Assembly: GCA_030770545.1 (NCBI GenBank)
Contig: CM061094.1
Span: 1,476,001 to 1,540,000, forward strand
DNA: 64,000 nt
Reading direction: 5' to 3'
Origin: Macropodus opercularis
Taxonomy: Eukaryota; Chordata; Actinopteri; Anabantiformes; Osphronemidae
Positions within the stretch are counted from its first letter, which is position 1. Each line of letters begins with the position of its first letter. The position numbers were made by a program, and so were the translations under genes. Below the pieces are notes generated by a model. The model had not been told where the DNA came from and searched no databases. It saw only the letters and a list, made by a program, of their open reading frames with translations. Below, one piece after another: positions 50,301-57,439 of the stretch.

Positions 50301-51700
50301 TAGTACTTTTCAGAGCGCTCTGCACCATAGCAGGCAGAAACATGCATTGAGGTCAGTCAGTGTATTTGGGGATAATGTCACAGCTGTTCTGAAGATGCAA
50401 GATGTGACAACATGGACCACAACTTCTACGCCTACAGAAACAGACTGTAAACAAAGGGTTCACACCTCTTTACCCTAGCGGTTTCATTACGAAGGATTAC
50501 GTCACGGTGAAAACATTCTGGGACTGGAATGTTAAGATGACACGAAGACTAAAAGGAGAAGTCTTAGTTTGCCCTCACGACTTTTTCTTGGTACTCTACG
50601 TGTTTCGACCGCTCATGATCACAGCGATCGGCATCATCTCACGTACGCGTAGTCAGCAGAAGTAGAGTACAAGCGTCTAGCTGTTCTACTTACGTGTCAT
50701 AAAGTCAGAACCAAGGTCAGTGTCGCCATCGACATGCACTGATGTGGTTGAGAAACAGGAAACCGGAGGAAAACAAAGCAGCCTTACAAGTTCACACAGA
50801 CAGAGAGGCAGCTTTGCATCTTCTGACACAGAGTGGATATTCACTAATGCTGCATTCCTAACGGACAGCAGTGGTTGAATACTAATGTGCAGGCTGTACC
50901 GCCCAGGGATGTTCTATCACCTACACACTCAGCGTCTTATCAGATAAGTGTGTGTCGTCTGGACCTTCCCACTTTTTAATGAGAAAACCCAGCATGTGCT
51001 TGGTTTTGGTGCTGTACTGTAACAAAACACACCACCTGATTCGTTCAACTTTCCAGGCCATTACAACCAACAATTTAAGGCATTTAGGAAAGAAATGATG
51101 AGAGAGAAAATAAAAAAATAATGCTCTGTCTTTGTCGTAGAAATCCACTGACAATACGCAAGCAAACACAAAGACAGTTTGTATATCTGGCACCATTTGA
51201 CAACAGTTCATCTAAGGGCACTTTACAATCAAACAGTAAAAGAAGACCACCTTTGCGCCGCAGCCTTCATACACCGAACCACAAACGATGTTGACTGTTT
51301 GTAATGTTACAAATGGGTCGGAGGCACCATCTCAGCCGTGTTTGGACCAAAGCTGACCAGGCTGATTGTGTCACACAGCAGCAAACCGTAGGAAGCATTA
51401 CCACACATGGACACATCACCAGCCGGGCCAAGTGCATGGAAACTCCGCAGACTACGGGACAGACGGAGTGCAATGATAACAGGCAGCACACTTAGGAGCC
51501 CGGAGCCCAATGTAGTCCAGAGGAAGAAGATGCGAGGAGGAGTTGGTGGGTTTCTGGGAGTGCTGCCGTCCAGTCCATCTCCATTACTGAAGCCTCTTTC
51601 CCAATACACTACATAAAGTTGCCACTGTATTTTACATAACCAAAGACACCTTCGTGCTAACCTCGAAAAAGTAGAGTTGCTGTGTTGGATTTAGCTCCAC
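8926..51700 (-). CDS. akap13: A-kinase anchor protein 13 (AKAP-Lbc), complete or nearly complete coding span
   Basis: AKAP13 is a cytoplasmic/cytoskeletal RhoA exchange factor and PKA scaffold acting downstream of G12/13-coupled receptors. I traced 46 coding exons on the minus strand: 51662-51700, 47762-47918, 47225-47322, 46229-46306, 46003-46144, 45094-45286, 40327-40546, 38840-39509, 34609-37464, 33344-33414, 28493-28565, 27428-27531, 25842-26004, 25194-25362, 24891-24950, 23890-23949, 23617-23797, 23197-23305, 21797-21839, 21381-21495, 18047-18188, 17101-17168, 16893-16950, 16494-16665, 16093-16199, 15817-15963, 15627-15736, 15407-15544, 14515-14640, 14299-14416, 14078-14198, 13845-13975, 13473-13549, 13328-13394, 13107-13221, 12715-12797, 11762-11950, 11525-11680, 11202-11272, 10920-10964, 10780-10827, 10499-10693, 10119-10400, 9419-9535, 9105-9327, 8926-8984. 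All phases join and the sum is 8766 nt. Domain order matches mammalian AKAP13. The true start codon is uncertain because a GTG stands at 51698-51700. Confidence 0.93.
10119..10400 (-). CDS. akap13: akap13 exon 43: long coiled coil
   Basis: A single 94-codon exon of almost pure charged heptads (EERRRREKEWELKERSLGEW, then repeats rich in E, R, K and L). In mammals this C-terminal coiled coil supports homo-oligomerisation of AKAP-Lbc and restrains its basal Rho-GEF activity; the role here is carried over from the family. Flanks are a strong acceptor (CTTGTTTCAG) and a weaker donor, GAG|GTCAGC. Confidence 0.92.
10499..11272 (-). CDS. akap13: akap13 exons 39-42: helical segment before the coiled coil
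   Basis: Exons 11202-11272, 10920-10964 (45 nt), 10780-10827 (48 nt) and 10499-10693. They encode LDLRRTESDSLLKK (human DLRRTESDSGLKK), then LQMLLKKNNE, VQQSVSHLHDLL and QQDSFIEDQRQAL, then a Ser run ending in RPSSLIEQEKHRSLERQRQ, nearly identical to human. The two mini-exons are multiples of three and start in phase 0, so either could be skipped without a frameshift; no evidence of skipping can be seen in DNA. Confidence 0.92.
11525..12797 (-). CDS. akap13: akap13 exons 36-38: linker after the PH domain
   Basis: Exons 12715-12797, 11762-11950 and 11525-11680. They encode EKDEDEGVPSETEEDRK (human DEDEGIPSENEEEKK), a Q/K-rich helix with SLLEEKVRIFRDLSDC (human LLLEEKEMIFRDMAEC) and CLPRRAETFGGFDSHQMN, one of the best conserved AKAP13 peptides. 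RRAET looks like a basophilic-kinase site; that is inference. The donor of the first exon is flanked at once by a hAT element. Confidence 0.93.
12099..12700 (+). mobile_element. Decayed hAT-family DNA transposon
   Basis: The right terminus ends in ggtggggaccgctg, whose reverse complement CAGCGGTCCCCACC is the classic hAT terminal motif. The left terminus is degenerate (caccgggcagcagaccgg). Flanking octamers gtttagat (12091-12098) and gtttagac (12701-12708) look like an 8-bp target-site duplication with one change, as hAT transposases produce. Inside, on the plus strand near 12469-12500, is HLCEAGFSA, matching the CEAGFS peptide near the end of ZBED5/GTF2IRD2-like hAT transposases. At 602 bp it is non-functional. 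Confidence 0.75.
13107..13975 (-). CDS. akap13: akap13 exons 32-35: PH domain
   Basis: Exons 13845-13975, 13473-13549, 13328-13394 and 13107-13221. They encode TDSKSIMRMKSGQMFAKEDL and LQLKNSAGRLK, VLVFLQEKDQKYVFASL, MSIQNLIVREVA and LFLITAGTDRPEMVEV, then SSKEERNSWRAVIQD, which is the PH C-terminal helix with its invariant Trp. In AKAP13 the PH domain packs against DH and can bind activated RhoA. Every peptide aligns collinearly with human. The next exon begins so that AT|G makes a Met. Confidence 0.96.
14078..15963 (-). CDS. akap13: akap13 exons 26-31: DH (Rho-GEF) domain
   Basis: Exons 15817-15963, 15627-15736, 15407-15544, 14515-14640, 14299-14416 and 14078-14198. The Dbl-homology domain catalyses GDP release from RhoA. 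Conserved blocks in order: KKDEIKRQDVIYELFQTE (start of CR1), HHVRTLKIMFEVY, IGRIGDILVTQ, MKKAYGKFCSRHNEAV, LHAKDKRFQAFIK, VRRLSIPECILLVTQRITKY (CR3, the main catalytic helix) and LITAVDSKVNEHEK. Spacing and residues match mammalian AKAP13/ARHGEF1-type DH domains, with no missing catalytic block. Introns are short, typical of compact fish genes. Confidence 0.96.
16093..16950 (-). CDS. akap13: akap13 exons 23-25: Ser-rich linker between C1 and DH
   Basis: Exons 16893-16950, 16494-16665 and 16093-16199. Readable peptides are NLSKSVSISNIAG (human LSKSVSIQNITG), LKFLSQSTDNLHQGSKVN (human WKFLSHSTDSLNKISKVN) and STESLTDEG (identical in human). Several Ser sit in basophilic contexts. The exon pair joins AAA A|CT to code MRSKT. 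These blocks are diagnostic of AKAP13 rather than ARHGEF2 or ARHGEF28. Confidence 0.93.
17101..18188 (-). CDS. akap13: akap13 exons 21-22: C1-type zinc finger
   Basis: Exons 18047-18188 and 17101-17168. A Lys/Glu-rich lead (KREKE-type) is followed by NGH, then His-x12-Cys-x2-Cys (TACQHC), a short loop, C-S-S-C, then GVHAHKSCRESLSVC. This gives the His/Cys set of a C1 domain with a loop between the second and third Cys shorter than in phorbol-binding C1 domains, as also seen in human AKAP13 (VHKGCRESLASC). An atypical C1 of this sort is not expected to bind diacylglycerol; that is family knowledge. Confidence 0.95.
20090..20535 (+). mobile_element. LINE endonuclease fragment and retroposon 3' tail
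   Basis: Around 20140-20275 the plus strand reads DKVTVVGDFNIHVD with a later NEPTH-type motif. GDFNIHVD is the catalytic GDFN block of the apurinic endonuclease of fish Rex1/L2-like retrotransposons. From 20350 the sequence changes to a different element's end, finishing with ttgagtttccccaacgtgg and gaccaataaaggattatctt (20488-20527), the 3' tail with short direct repeats shared by many fish non-LTR retroposons. Both pieces are decayed. Confidence 0.7.
20800..21080 (+). mobile_element. Rex1/L2-like LINE fragment
   Basis: The plus strand reads ENKNKPRFLFSSVARLTRG around 20822-20877, matching the segment before the reverse-transcriptase domain of fish Rex1-like LINEs (typically ENKNNPRFLFSTVARLT). 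The frame carries on to about 21080 and then degrades. Confidence 0.65.
21381..23305 (-). CDS. akap13: akap13 exons 18-20: Ser-rich region before C1
   Basis: Exons 23197-23305, 21797-21839 (43 nt) and 21381-21495. They encode LTKSVSMVTISHRNID (human LTKSISMVTITHRDID), LSPFSSNASTLEY and FSYLRSKMSKKVK (human FSYLRNKMSSSKK). Only the upstream acceptor at 21496, embedded in a TG repeat, keeps the frame; the nearer AG at 21488 does not. 21797-21839 is a micro-exon in phases 1 and 2. Confidence 0.9.
21499..21515. repeat. CA/TG microsatellite at a splice acceptor
   Basis: A 17-bp CA run whose minus-strand TG version leads directly into the CAG acceptor of the akap13 exon starting at 21495. Confidence 0.85.
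23617..26004 (-). CDS. akap13: akap13 exons 13-17: variable Ser/Glu-rich linker with a candidate 14-3-3 site
   Basis: Exons 25842-26004, 25194-25362, 24891-24950, 23890-23949 and 23617-23797. The best landmark is SLRSMSPLRRHSWEPG at about 25240-25290. RRHSWEP fits a PKA-type site with a proline at +3, and mammalian AKAP-Lbc binds 14-3-3 after PKA phosphorylation of a Ser in this general region; assigning this Ser is inference. The 60-nt exons 24891-24950 and 23890-23949 are read in the only frame that keeps phase (SLKSRPGEARRAK, then MSWCPSNLWHPDQQ). Conservation is low apart from the landmark. Confidence 0.8.
24527..24554. repeat. CA microsatellite
   Basis: An uninterrupted CA run of about 28 bp within an akap13 intron, away from splice sites. 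Confidence 0.9.
26140..26566 (+). mobile_element. Second decayed hAT copy (same family as 12099-12700)
   Basis: Shares long collinear blocks with the copy at 12232-12700: cagtccctcccagcttgtgc, the cttccactttcatctttgt block, then ctccactaattcaggga and a ggttggggaccg right end. The CEAGFS codons are present but Cys-Glu is now TAA-broken (HLC-stop-AGFSA). The left end is not recognisable and I see no target duplication, so this copy is truncated. Confidence 0.7.
27428..28565 (-). CDS. akap13: akap13 exons 11-12
   Basis: Exons 28493-28565 and 27428-27531. The first reads IRREKDLCYPVQPRPQPSTE, the second GHPGRDDGVSVGVLQKDCER and onward to DQDDGVFKK. They lie in a low-conservation region and were accepted because acceptor, donor and phase all agree with both neighbours (TGT ATA G|GC GGC). 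Without transcripts the first is the less certain of the two. Confidence 0.7.
28566..33343. other. akap13 intron 10 (4.8 kb)
   Basis: No exon, RNA gene or clear transposon could be recognised. Short open frames have no domain. A CA microsatellite (33017-33045) lies near the right end. 29000-29200 contains a weak hint of LINE reverse-transcriptase sequence (AIDHNNRL) too degraded to call. Confidence 0.5.
33017..33045. repeat. CA microsatellite
   Basis: About 29 bp of uninterrupted CA in an akap13 intron, 300 bp from the nearest exon. Confidence 0.9.
33344..33414 (-). CDS. akap13: akap13 exon 10
   Basis: A 71-nt exon reading EIGPPPGGESGQARLPDSTD and ending TEQ at donor CAG|GTGAGT. Two AGs three bases apart at the acceptor (ATACAG|CAG|CTGAAA) give a NAGNAG site: the alternative start would add one codon without changing the frame. 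Function unknown; part of the linker after the large exon. Confidence 0.75.
34060..34365. repeat. Trinucleotide-rich stretch (AAT/ATG and AAT/ATT)
   Basis: Two simple-sequence blocks, ataataataaataataataatgatgatgatgat near 34063-34097 and an AAT run turning into an ATT run at 34338-34363. The second can fold on itself as a short hairpin. Confidence 0.8.
34609..37464 (-). CDS. akap13: akap13 exon 9: giant acidic exon with RII-binding helix candidate
   Basis: A 2856-nt exon matching the very large internal exon of mammalian AKAP13. It is rich in Glu, Ser, Pro and Gln and mostly disordered. Near its start it has repeated short motifs (KTLWQEGGWLGS, KTVWHQGENMEQ, QTVWYDVDEQTH) spaced about 28-42 residues. 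A basic cluster RKKRRRKKGK lies roughly one quarter in. At 35603-35662 it encodes DLVITAVAVVTVAIASAMAR, collinear with the Ht31 PKA-anchoring helix of human AKAP13. An ATG in good context at 37457-37459 (ACCATGG) just inside the acceptor could start a shorter isoform. It ends CAA AAA G at donor GTAAAT. Confidence 0.92.
37465..38839. other. akap13 intron 8
   Basis: 1.4 kb of A/T-rich intron. No exon, RNA gene or recognisable repeat seen. Confidence 0.6.
38840..39509 (-). CDS. akap13: akap13 exon 8: poorly conserved basic/Thr-rich exon
   Basis: A 670-nt open exon between acceptor CTTGTTACAG and donor GCAG|GTGAGT, in phase with both neighbours (phase 0 in, G|AT out). It encodes GRKRKNKKRTTKTTRRAT at about 39210-39270, a strong nuclear-localisation-like cluster, then a mixed acidic region. 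I cannot align it with a mammalian AKAP13 segment from memory. Exon status rests on the long open frame, splice sites and phase. Confidence 0.78.
40327..40546 (-). CDS. akap13: akap13 exon 7
   Basis: A 220-nt exon (acceptor CTGCAG, donor AAAG|GTGAGC). It follows the ankyrin-like exon with CA|A completing a Gln. It encodes SSDGLVEPTDQLLWHQEGR, a His-rich patch and a charged helix VQEVEELRRLIQLHRNIK. The function is unknown; the helix could extend the N-terminal domain. Confidence 0.78.
41985..42490 (+). mobile_element. Rex1-like LINE reverse-transcriptase remnant
   Basis: Frame-shifted plus-strand peptides recall the second half of a fish LINE reverse transcriptase: FLQINSEKTEVIV, then a heavily broken HDCN-type stretch, SLTGLRKRRHIS and SCKILVFTSKAHPKGGPPY, in the order expected (usually LNSDKTE, ARVLTGTRKRDHIS, FKILLLTFKALHG). 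Many stops show it is dead. Confidence 0.7.
43783..45058 (-). mobile_element. Tc1/mariner-family transposon, complete ends, dead transposase
   Basis: About 1276 bp bounded by TA on both sides (43781-43782 and 45059-45060), the Tc1 target duplication. Ends are inverted: cagtcgtggccaaaaatatc at left and the complement of gatatttttggccatgactg-like sequence at right. Minus-strand peptides from the Tc1 transposase are split over frames: TKPRTFWGNVLWTDE (first Asp region), VTHGGGSETFWGCCAA and VVQQDNDPKHTS (second Asp). Frameshifts and a missing clear Glu block show inactivation. Confidence 0.88.
45094..47918 (-). CDS. akap13: akap13 exons 2-6: N-terminal domain and ankyrin-like segment
   Basis: Exons 47762-47918, 47225-47322, 46229-46306, 46003-46144 and 45094-45286. 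Peptides align in order with the human N terminus: EVEFYLLFSGSTQRHVSSTV (human VVFYLVFLGSTLRHCTST), HNVCEQVLVTLCVA (HDCCETVKVQLCAS), HSEEAFCYVQDLALDMAHFL (AEEDFHFVQDEAYDAAQFL), LDQSLALALKHLSL (LDKKLVLAFRHLKL) and a degenerate ankyrin-type segment LLLAASHGLRTVASFLLQQQ with NAQGQTPVCVAQGKGHAQLV. This region is specific to AKAP13 and ARHGEF28, and the synteny selects AKAP13. Confidence 0.95.
45549..45966 (+). mobile_element. Composite repeat: SINE-like piece joined to LINE 3' end
   Basis: 45549-45665 has the common fish dispersed-repeat signature with ctgggttcgattcccag and gcctttctgtgt. From about 45690 it becomes the end of a LINE second ORF (codons ERYRRSFIPTAVRLYNQS) followed by its 3' UTR and the tail ttgaatttccccaacgtggg plus atcagtaaaggattatctta with TTATC repeats (45917-45966). 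It ends 36 bp before the donor of akap13 exon 5 (46003). Confidence 0.7.
46880..47000 (+). mobile_element. LINE/SINE 3' tail fragment
   Basis: Ends in aattgaatttccccactgtg, ggatcaataaagaacaatct and tatctta, a second example of the same tail found at 45917 and 20488. Only about 120 bp remain. Confidence 0.6.
47325..47365. repeat. CA/TG microsatellite abutting a splice acceptor
   Basis: An uninterrupted CA run of about 41 bp. On the minus strand it reads TG repeats ending TGTAG|CC, the acceptor of akap13 exon 3 at 47322. Confidence 0.9.
47919..51661. other. akap13 intron 1 (3.7 kb)
   Basis: Holds one dispersed repeat (49846-50090) and otherwise A/T-rich sequence with no exon or RNA gene that I can recognise. 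Confidence 0.6.
49846..50090 (+). mobile_element. Fish dispersed repeat (SINE/MITE-like)
   Basis: Contains cattttcctaaccgcctgtg, ccgggtgctagagtctatcc, acaaacactcacacctgcgg and ctgtgggaggaatctggaga, followed by gaacatggaaag, in the order of the very common teleost repeat that normally continues to a tRNA-like ctgggttcgaa box. The copy is diverged by many substitutions. Confidence 0.7.
51662..51700 (-). CDS. akap13: akap13 first recognisable coding exon; start codon unclear
   Basis: The minus strand reads GTG GAG CTA AAT CCA, then ACA CAG CAA CTC TAC TTT TTC GAG and donor GTTAGC, i.e. VELNPTQQLYFFE, in phase 0 with exon 2 (GECRLTVQLDD). Human AKAP13 begins MKLNPQQAPLYGDC, so the human Met aligns with a GTG at 51698-51700. 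An in-frame TAA lies about 40 bases upstream, with no ATG between. Either an acceptor (for example ACTGTGGAG at 51695) joins a distant ATG exon, or the start is non-AUG, or this allele or assembly has a change. Confidence 0.7.
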
Positions 51701-54700
51701 AGTATTAGTAGTAGTAGTTTGTATAGCCAGACACAGATATTATAAATTCTGCGACGCTAAAGTAGTGCACACACACACTTGCTTGTGGTGAGAGGAGCAG
51801 AGAGGGAACTATGTTTCCACAACTTGTTGTAATTATGTGTTATACAACTGAATGCTGACTCTGGCTGTTCTTTTACAGGCAAGTACAGCAAGAGGCTACA
51901 GAGCAACTCAGCTGGCCAGAAGTTATGTCTGGTATGGAAGGAATGAGCCTGAGAAGAGGAAGGAGACAGAAAGAGAGAGTGAGAGAGAGCGGGCAGAGGA
52001 AGCTGCAGCTGCTAACCCAAACCGACCTCCTGCTTTCAGCTGATGCGCAGCGGGCTTCTGCTCTGCTGAACACAGAGCTACAGAGTCACTCACTTCCACC
52101 GGCTGCACACACGAAGTGGCAGCCAGCTCTGCAGTTGTCACAACAAGCTGCTTCAGCTTCGGTCGCATGCTGGAACTGCAAAGAGCAGTGAACGTGCGCT
52201 GCTCGATCGCAGCCGCTGACACGCCGTGTTACACATTTCATTACAGCGTTCAACCATGTTTGGTTTTACGGTCTGCTACGTGTTCAAACCAGTCGACAGT
52301 ACAGACCGAGGCACATTTTTCATAGAGCCAAACAAATAAAATCTGAGTCTGATGGTGTAGAATGAAGACATGTTTGTTTACAGAACATTAAAGCAGCACA
52401 AGCCGAGTAGACGAACGGATACGTGTTGAACTTCCTTAACTGCCCACTCCCCCACTGTTAGTTCATTACTCTGACCGTGTGCTGGTACTTTAACATCCAT
52501 TTAAAGTCTGTCCAACCGACTCAGACAGTAACTTGGAAGGGTAATCTCTGAAAGACCTTAAAGATGTTCAGACCTACACAGCAGTCACATCAAAAATAGT
52601 TTTCCACCTAACCCTAACCCAGTTTAATGTACCCACTTTTAATAAGAGGCTCATCTTCTCTCTTTACCCCAATGTAAAACCAGAAAACGATGCATAGAGT
52701 CAAGCCAAACCAGGAGCATACGACTTTTGCCTTCAGCCACATTAAGACTACTAGAAACATAAAGGTAAATGATAACCTGGAGAAAGGCGTCAGGCATCAG
52801 CAGTGGACAGAGCTACTGTAACAGACAGCTTTCGTCCGTGTGTCCCCCACAGTAAATGTTCCATGGAAGCCTCCACGGATGTCTGCATGCAGCTCAACAG
52901 TCCAAGTGCACATTCCAGAAAGGTTGCAGCTCAGTTCACGTGGAGCCTAGAACATTTACACCCACAATGTGCATGCGAGTACATCACAGTGCAAGCAGAC
53001 AGAATCTCCCTTAACCCTCGTGGGGCCTTCGAGGGGTCACACCGTAAAATAGGGTGCGCTCAAAGCTCAAAACCCACACAGGGGTTGGATAAAACAGCCG
53101 CAGACGGACGATAAAACACGTAGAGTTGGATGAACTTGTTCGTCATAGACCCACACGTGTTCATTGCTTGGATGTAACGCCCACGAAGGCTGTTTGATCC
53201 AACCCTTGTGTGTGATCTGGATCCTTGACATACATGTCAAATGTGCTGATCCACTAAATCCAACTACTTTAAAATCTAAAACCTACCTACTGTATGTTTG
53301 GTTTTCTTTGAGTTTTAACTAAGATAAACTGAAAGTACTGAGCAACAACACATGTCAAGTCTAATCATTTTCGGTTTAAAAAGGACCTCAAAGCATTAGT
53401 GCATCTGAGACGGAGGCCTACAGTAGATGAATGCGTGTGTGTGACCTCAGAGCCCAGCAGCGCCGCCACACTGCCAAAGTACTGGAGTAGACCAAGATGA
53501 AAATTGACTACTGATGAAGCAGGAGTGTTTGATTTGCTTGCAAAAACAATGTGTAAAGGAATCAGTCACCAGCATGGAGCCATTTGTCTGCGGGAAGCAG
53601 AGGCCTGCACTTAAAAATGCTAGATTTAATTACTGCATGTTTTATACTGCGTGTCAGGTTATCGCGCATTATTAAACACACCAAGTTCCGCAGGGACGCG
53701 ATTAGTGGCATCCCAGACGGTTAGGACTCATCAGGTCTCCAGCAGCCCTGTTGGGCTACGTAATTCTCACTAAGATTAAAGCTAGCTGCTGCCGACTGTG
53801 CCAGCTCTTCTTCTTAACAAAGACGCCTCACATAGAAGAGCCTCAACCGCATTAACATGGTCAGACACGAAGAAAAAACTTCTTTCTCTTACTCAGCTAC
53901 GCACTTTGCTTACGTCATGTAGCAGTCACACAAACTCTCTTTATTGTGTGAAATAAATGAAACATGAGCAGAAAGCTGAGATTCACTTCTAATAGCAATC
54001 ATTCCACCTGTCTAGCTTGATGCGTTCAGATGCAGCACATTTGTATTCCTCCGTCTCCCTGTCTGTCCGTCACTATGACGTCTAAGTACTGACAAACATG
54101 ACTGGATTTGCTTCTTCGAGTCCCTGTGACATCTACCCCACCAGAGTGCCTCCAGTCCATAAACAGAGCAATTTCAGCCCTCACAAGAGGTTTTCATCAC
54201 ATGAAACTGGTGAAGACGCACTAATGATAGAACACAAAATGATGATTGGCGTAGCCTAAAATAGAAGATCTACAAAGTGCAGCAGCTTATATACTTGGCT
54301 TAACTGTGCTATCCAACATGATCTAAGACTTGCCCTGAACCAACTTCCTTTAAGTGCCTTTATAATAACTTTAACAATGTTGAAGTTATTATAAATGCAC
54401 AGTTTTTAAATTGAATTGTCATACTTGCATACAGCCAGGACCTTGTCCTTTGTACTACTACAGGTCCTACTGAAGTCTCCTTCGCTAACATGGGTGGAAA
54501 GGCACACGACTACTGTGCAGTGAGGTCAACAAAGCATTAACCACAGCAGATCAACAACAAGGAGCAAGGAAATACATTCAGGCCAGAAAACATGGTGGCA
54601 CAGCAAAAGTATGACTCAACAGTATAACATGCAGCACTGGTTAGCCTCTGCATACCATAGCTTACTGCTTACACAGCAGGGACACCGAGTCAGCCAGACA

Positions 54701-56674
54701 AAGACTGGAGAACGCACGCTGTGTACACTCCAAGTGCTTTTTGGCCTTTTAAAGAAGCTGGGATATGTGAGATAACAGAAAGCTATAAATAAAATTGCTC
54801 CACAACCAGCATGGTCCCTGTGTTTCATACCACCTCCACGGAAAATGAAAGCATCTTCTGTCTAAAAGAGTGGCTTTAGCGTTCTCTGCACACGATGTAC
54901 AGCCCTTCCCACCTCCCGGCGTACTGCCGGTCCCTTCTTCACATTCCCAGATTTCCACACCTGATCTTAAACGGTCAGACAATCCAACCTCTGACAAACC
55001 GTGTCAGCAGCCGTAAGACCAAACTATGTGGGAGCCAAAAACACGGGTCCACATTTTCAGTTCAAACAGGTGATCTCACGGGTTAGTCAAATATGCCAGA
55101 AGTTGAATAGCGACCAGTGTTCAATAAGCCGCAGATACAGAGCATTCACACATAGGTGGAAATCACAACCGTCTGGGTTTACGTCATCTGCTCCAACCGA
55201 CCTCTCCACCAGTGAACTGAGGCCAGATTTGGTTCACCAGTGTTCAGTGCCTTAGGCATTGAGCCTTCATTGTAAATTATATGGTGCAGAGGAGAGAGAG
55301 ACCTAAGGGGAAAGAGAAGAGACCTCTGTATCTGCAGCGTTGAAGATGAGTGAGTCTGTACGACATGTCAGCTGGCTGCTTTCTCTCAAGCGAAACAATC
55401 TTCACCTTATCCCAAGTCGCTTTGAACAGGAAAAGCTGGCATGAATGAACCGGCGTCAGTGCTGACCAGGCAGCTAAACGGTGCCGAGTGAAAAAAGGAA
55501 ACAGCTGCAGAGAGAATGAACAGATCAGCAGTATCTTGTGTGATTGGCCAGGCTGAGTATTTGGATTTACTCTTTGTTGTTGCAGGTGTAACCACACATC
55601 CCAGTCCTGCAGTAGCATCACAATGCTCCTACAGACCATTTACGCCAGTGTCCTCCTTTCTTAGCGTTGCTGTAACACAGCAGCATAAAAACCCCACAGC
55701 CAACTAGGGCCAGGCAGTGTCAAAGGGACACAGCGGACTCTCCCCATGCGTAAACTCGAAGCAGGAGCACAAATAAAGCTCACAGACAGAAAGACAACAC
55801 GTAACAGCTGATGGCGTCTGCAGTCAAGTGCATGACCAGTGAACATACCAGGAGTCTGCCCAAGACTCCAGGTCGAACTGCGCAGCACCAAGTCTAATTC
55901 TGGCATCCGGACGGTTTCCACCTCTGTGCCCTACACTTCCTGCCGTGTTTCCGCTTCACGTACATTTATTCAGCAACTGCCGTAAAAGCTTTTTTCAATC
56001 TGTTCTGACGCCCTTCCTTTTAGGTTTTAGATTAGTTGGTTCTGGCCAGTGAAAACTCAAAGTCACGGCACATTTTATAGGAGTGTGCTGGTTTTATTTG
56101 AGTTATATAAAAAGTACAGTGTAAATCAGTTCCAGTAGGGCCATTGTGCCAGGTCTGCACGTTTTAAATAAAAGTTAGACACTGACAGCACATCGGTGTG
56201 ATGGGATGGTCCTGGCAACCTTGAAATGAGAGGTAATGCTAAGTAGAAGAGCGACCAGAAGCTCTGAGCTCAGCCCTGCTCTGCGGTCCGTGGACCAACC
56301 TCTTATCTGAGGACAAACACGGGCTCACCCTCCGGTCCAGGTTCTCCGCCAGCCATTAGTAAGTCACGCACAGATAACGCGGGTTAGGTCAGAAGCGGCG
56401 CGGCCCCCTGGGGTCACAGAAAGGTGGTGGACGGAACAAGAGAAACACCTGCGTCCCTGAAGCAAACCAAATCACAGCGGCACAGACCACAGACACGCAA
56501 ACGAACTTCCTGTTATCTACACGCAGCGACGCAGCGTGAAGGGATGAGGTCAGCTCACCGACTGGGCTTCGCCTGTCAGGGTGCAACCGGCTGCTGGCTC
56601 TGCCACACGCAGCAGCGGCAGAAGTCACCACACGAGCTAAGCAGGAGGAAGCTAACGCTCCGGCCGTTACTCAC
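51701..56674. other. akap13 5' intron
   Basis: 5 kb between the presumed non-coding first exon and the first coding exon. No repeat recognised. 51880-52220 is purine-rich on the plus strand with CpGs and open frames on both strands, and could hide an alternative first exon, but nothing there is supported. Confidence 0.45.
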
Positions 56675-56930
56675 CCGGAGCACTCCCTGCTCCTCCCCGC
56701 GCCGCCTGCGCGACTGTGTCGAAGAAAGAAGTTTTAAAAGTAGCGCTGTCCCTCTGCCGAGTGACGAGAGCGCCACGGGCCGCTGGTGGAAGCCATTCCG
56801 CCTCGGGTTCAACCCCTGCTACCAGTTCAGCGCTGAGCTCCGCCGCGGAGATAGTTGATCCATGCTGCGAAGCCCCGATGTCAAGATGACGGAACGGGGA
56901 TGTCGACACTTCCGCTCACACCTTCAAAAC
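56380..56930 (-). promoter_or_regulatory. CpG-rich presumptive akap13 promoter and first exon
   Basis: CpG density rises sharply here (gcggcgcggcc, ccccgcgccgcctgcgcgac, ccgccgcggag) compared with the surrounding A/T-rich DNA. On the minus strand a strong donor CTCCGG|GTGAGT lies with its GT at 56674-56673, so a first exon of roughly 56675-56900 is likely. No TATA box is evident, as usual for CpG promoters. The transcription start is not determined. Confidence 0.6.
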
Positions 56931-57439
56931 AAACACCTGCGCGTTGTCGACAATATTCCTTCTATTACTGTCAAGGGCCACAGTTTAAACATTGTCCTTC
57001 TCTGGTGAAGACCACGAAGTGACGGCACGCGGGGAGCCACGCTTCTTACCCTGGGGGCTCCGGAGTCAGCTTTATTTTGAAGGCATGGCCATCTCTTTTC
57101 CGGAAAGATGGTCTCTTTTTGCGGACTAATTGTGGGTTTTCTTCTGTAAAATGTAAGCAGCGGTCGGACACATTTTACTTCTGGTTTGAACTAAAGAATT
57201 ACTTCGATATAAGATCGCAAGAACTATGCAATAGCAAGTTCGAAGTTATGACAAACAACACAGTTTCAAAGTAAACGCTGAACTGTCTGATTCCCAGTAA
57301 TGTCACACATTATTTAAAACAGTCCATTTGTACAAGGCCCCTGCCACAGCCTCCGGGTTCCCTAACTGGACTAGAGGCTGCAGTTGGAAAGGTGGACCTC
57401 TGCAGGTCTAAGAGGAAACACACAGATGAGGAGAACGAA

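Noticed and set aside
50575..50665. Palindrome-rich gctcatgatcacagcgatcggcatcatctc
   Set aside because: Resembles the GAAACG-type text near some Penelope-like element ends when read in reverse, but no reverse transcriptase or second end is visible.
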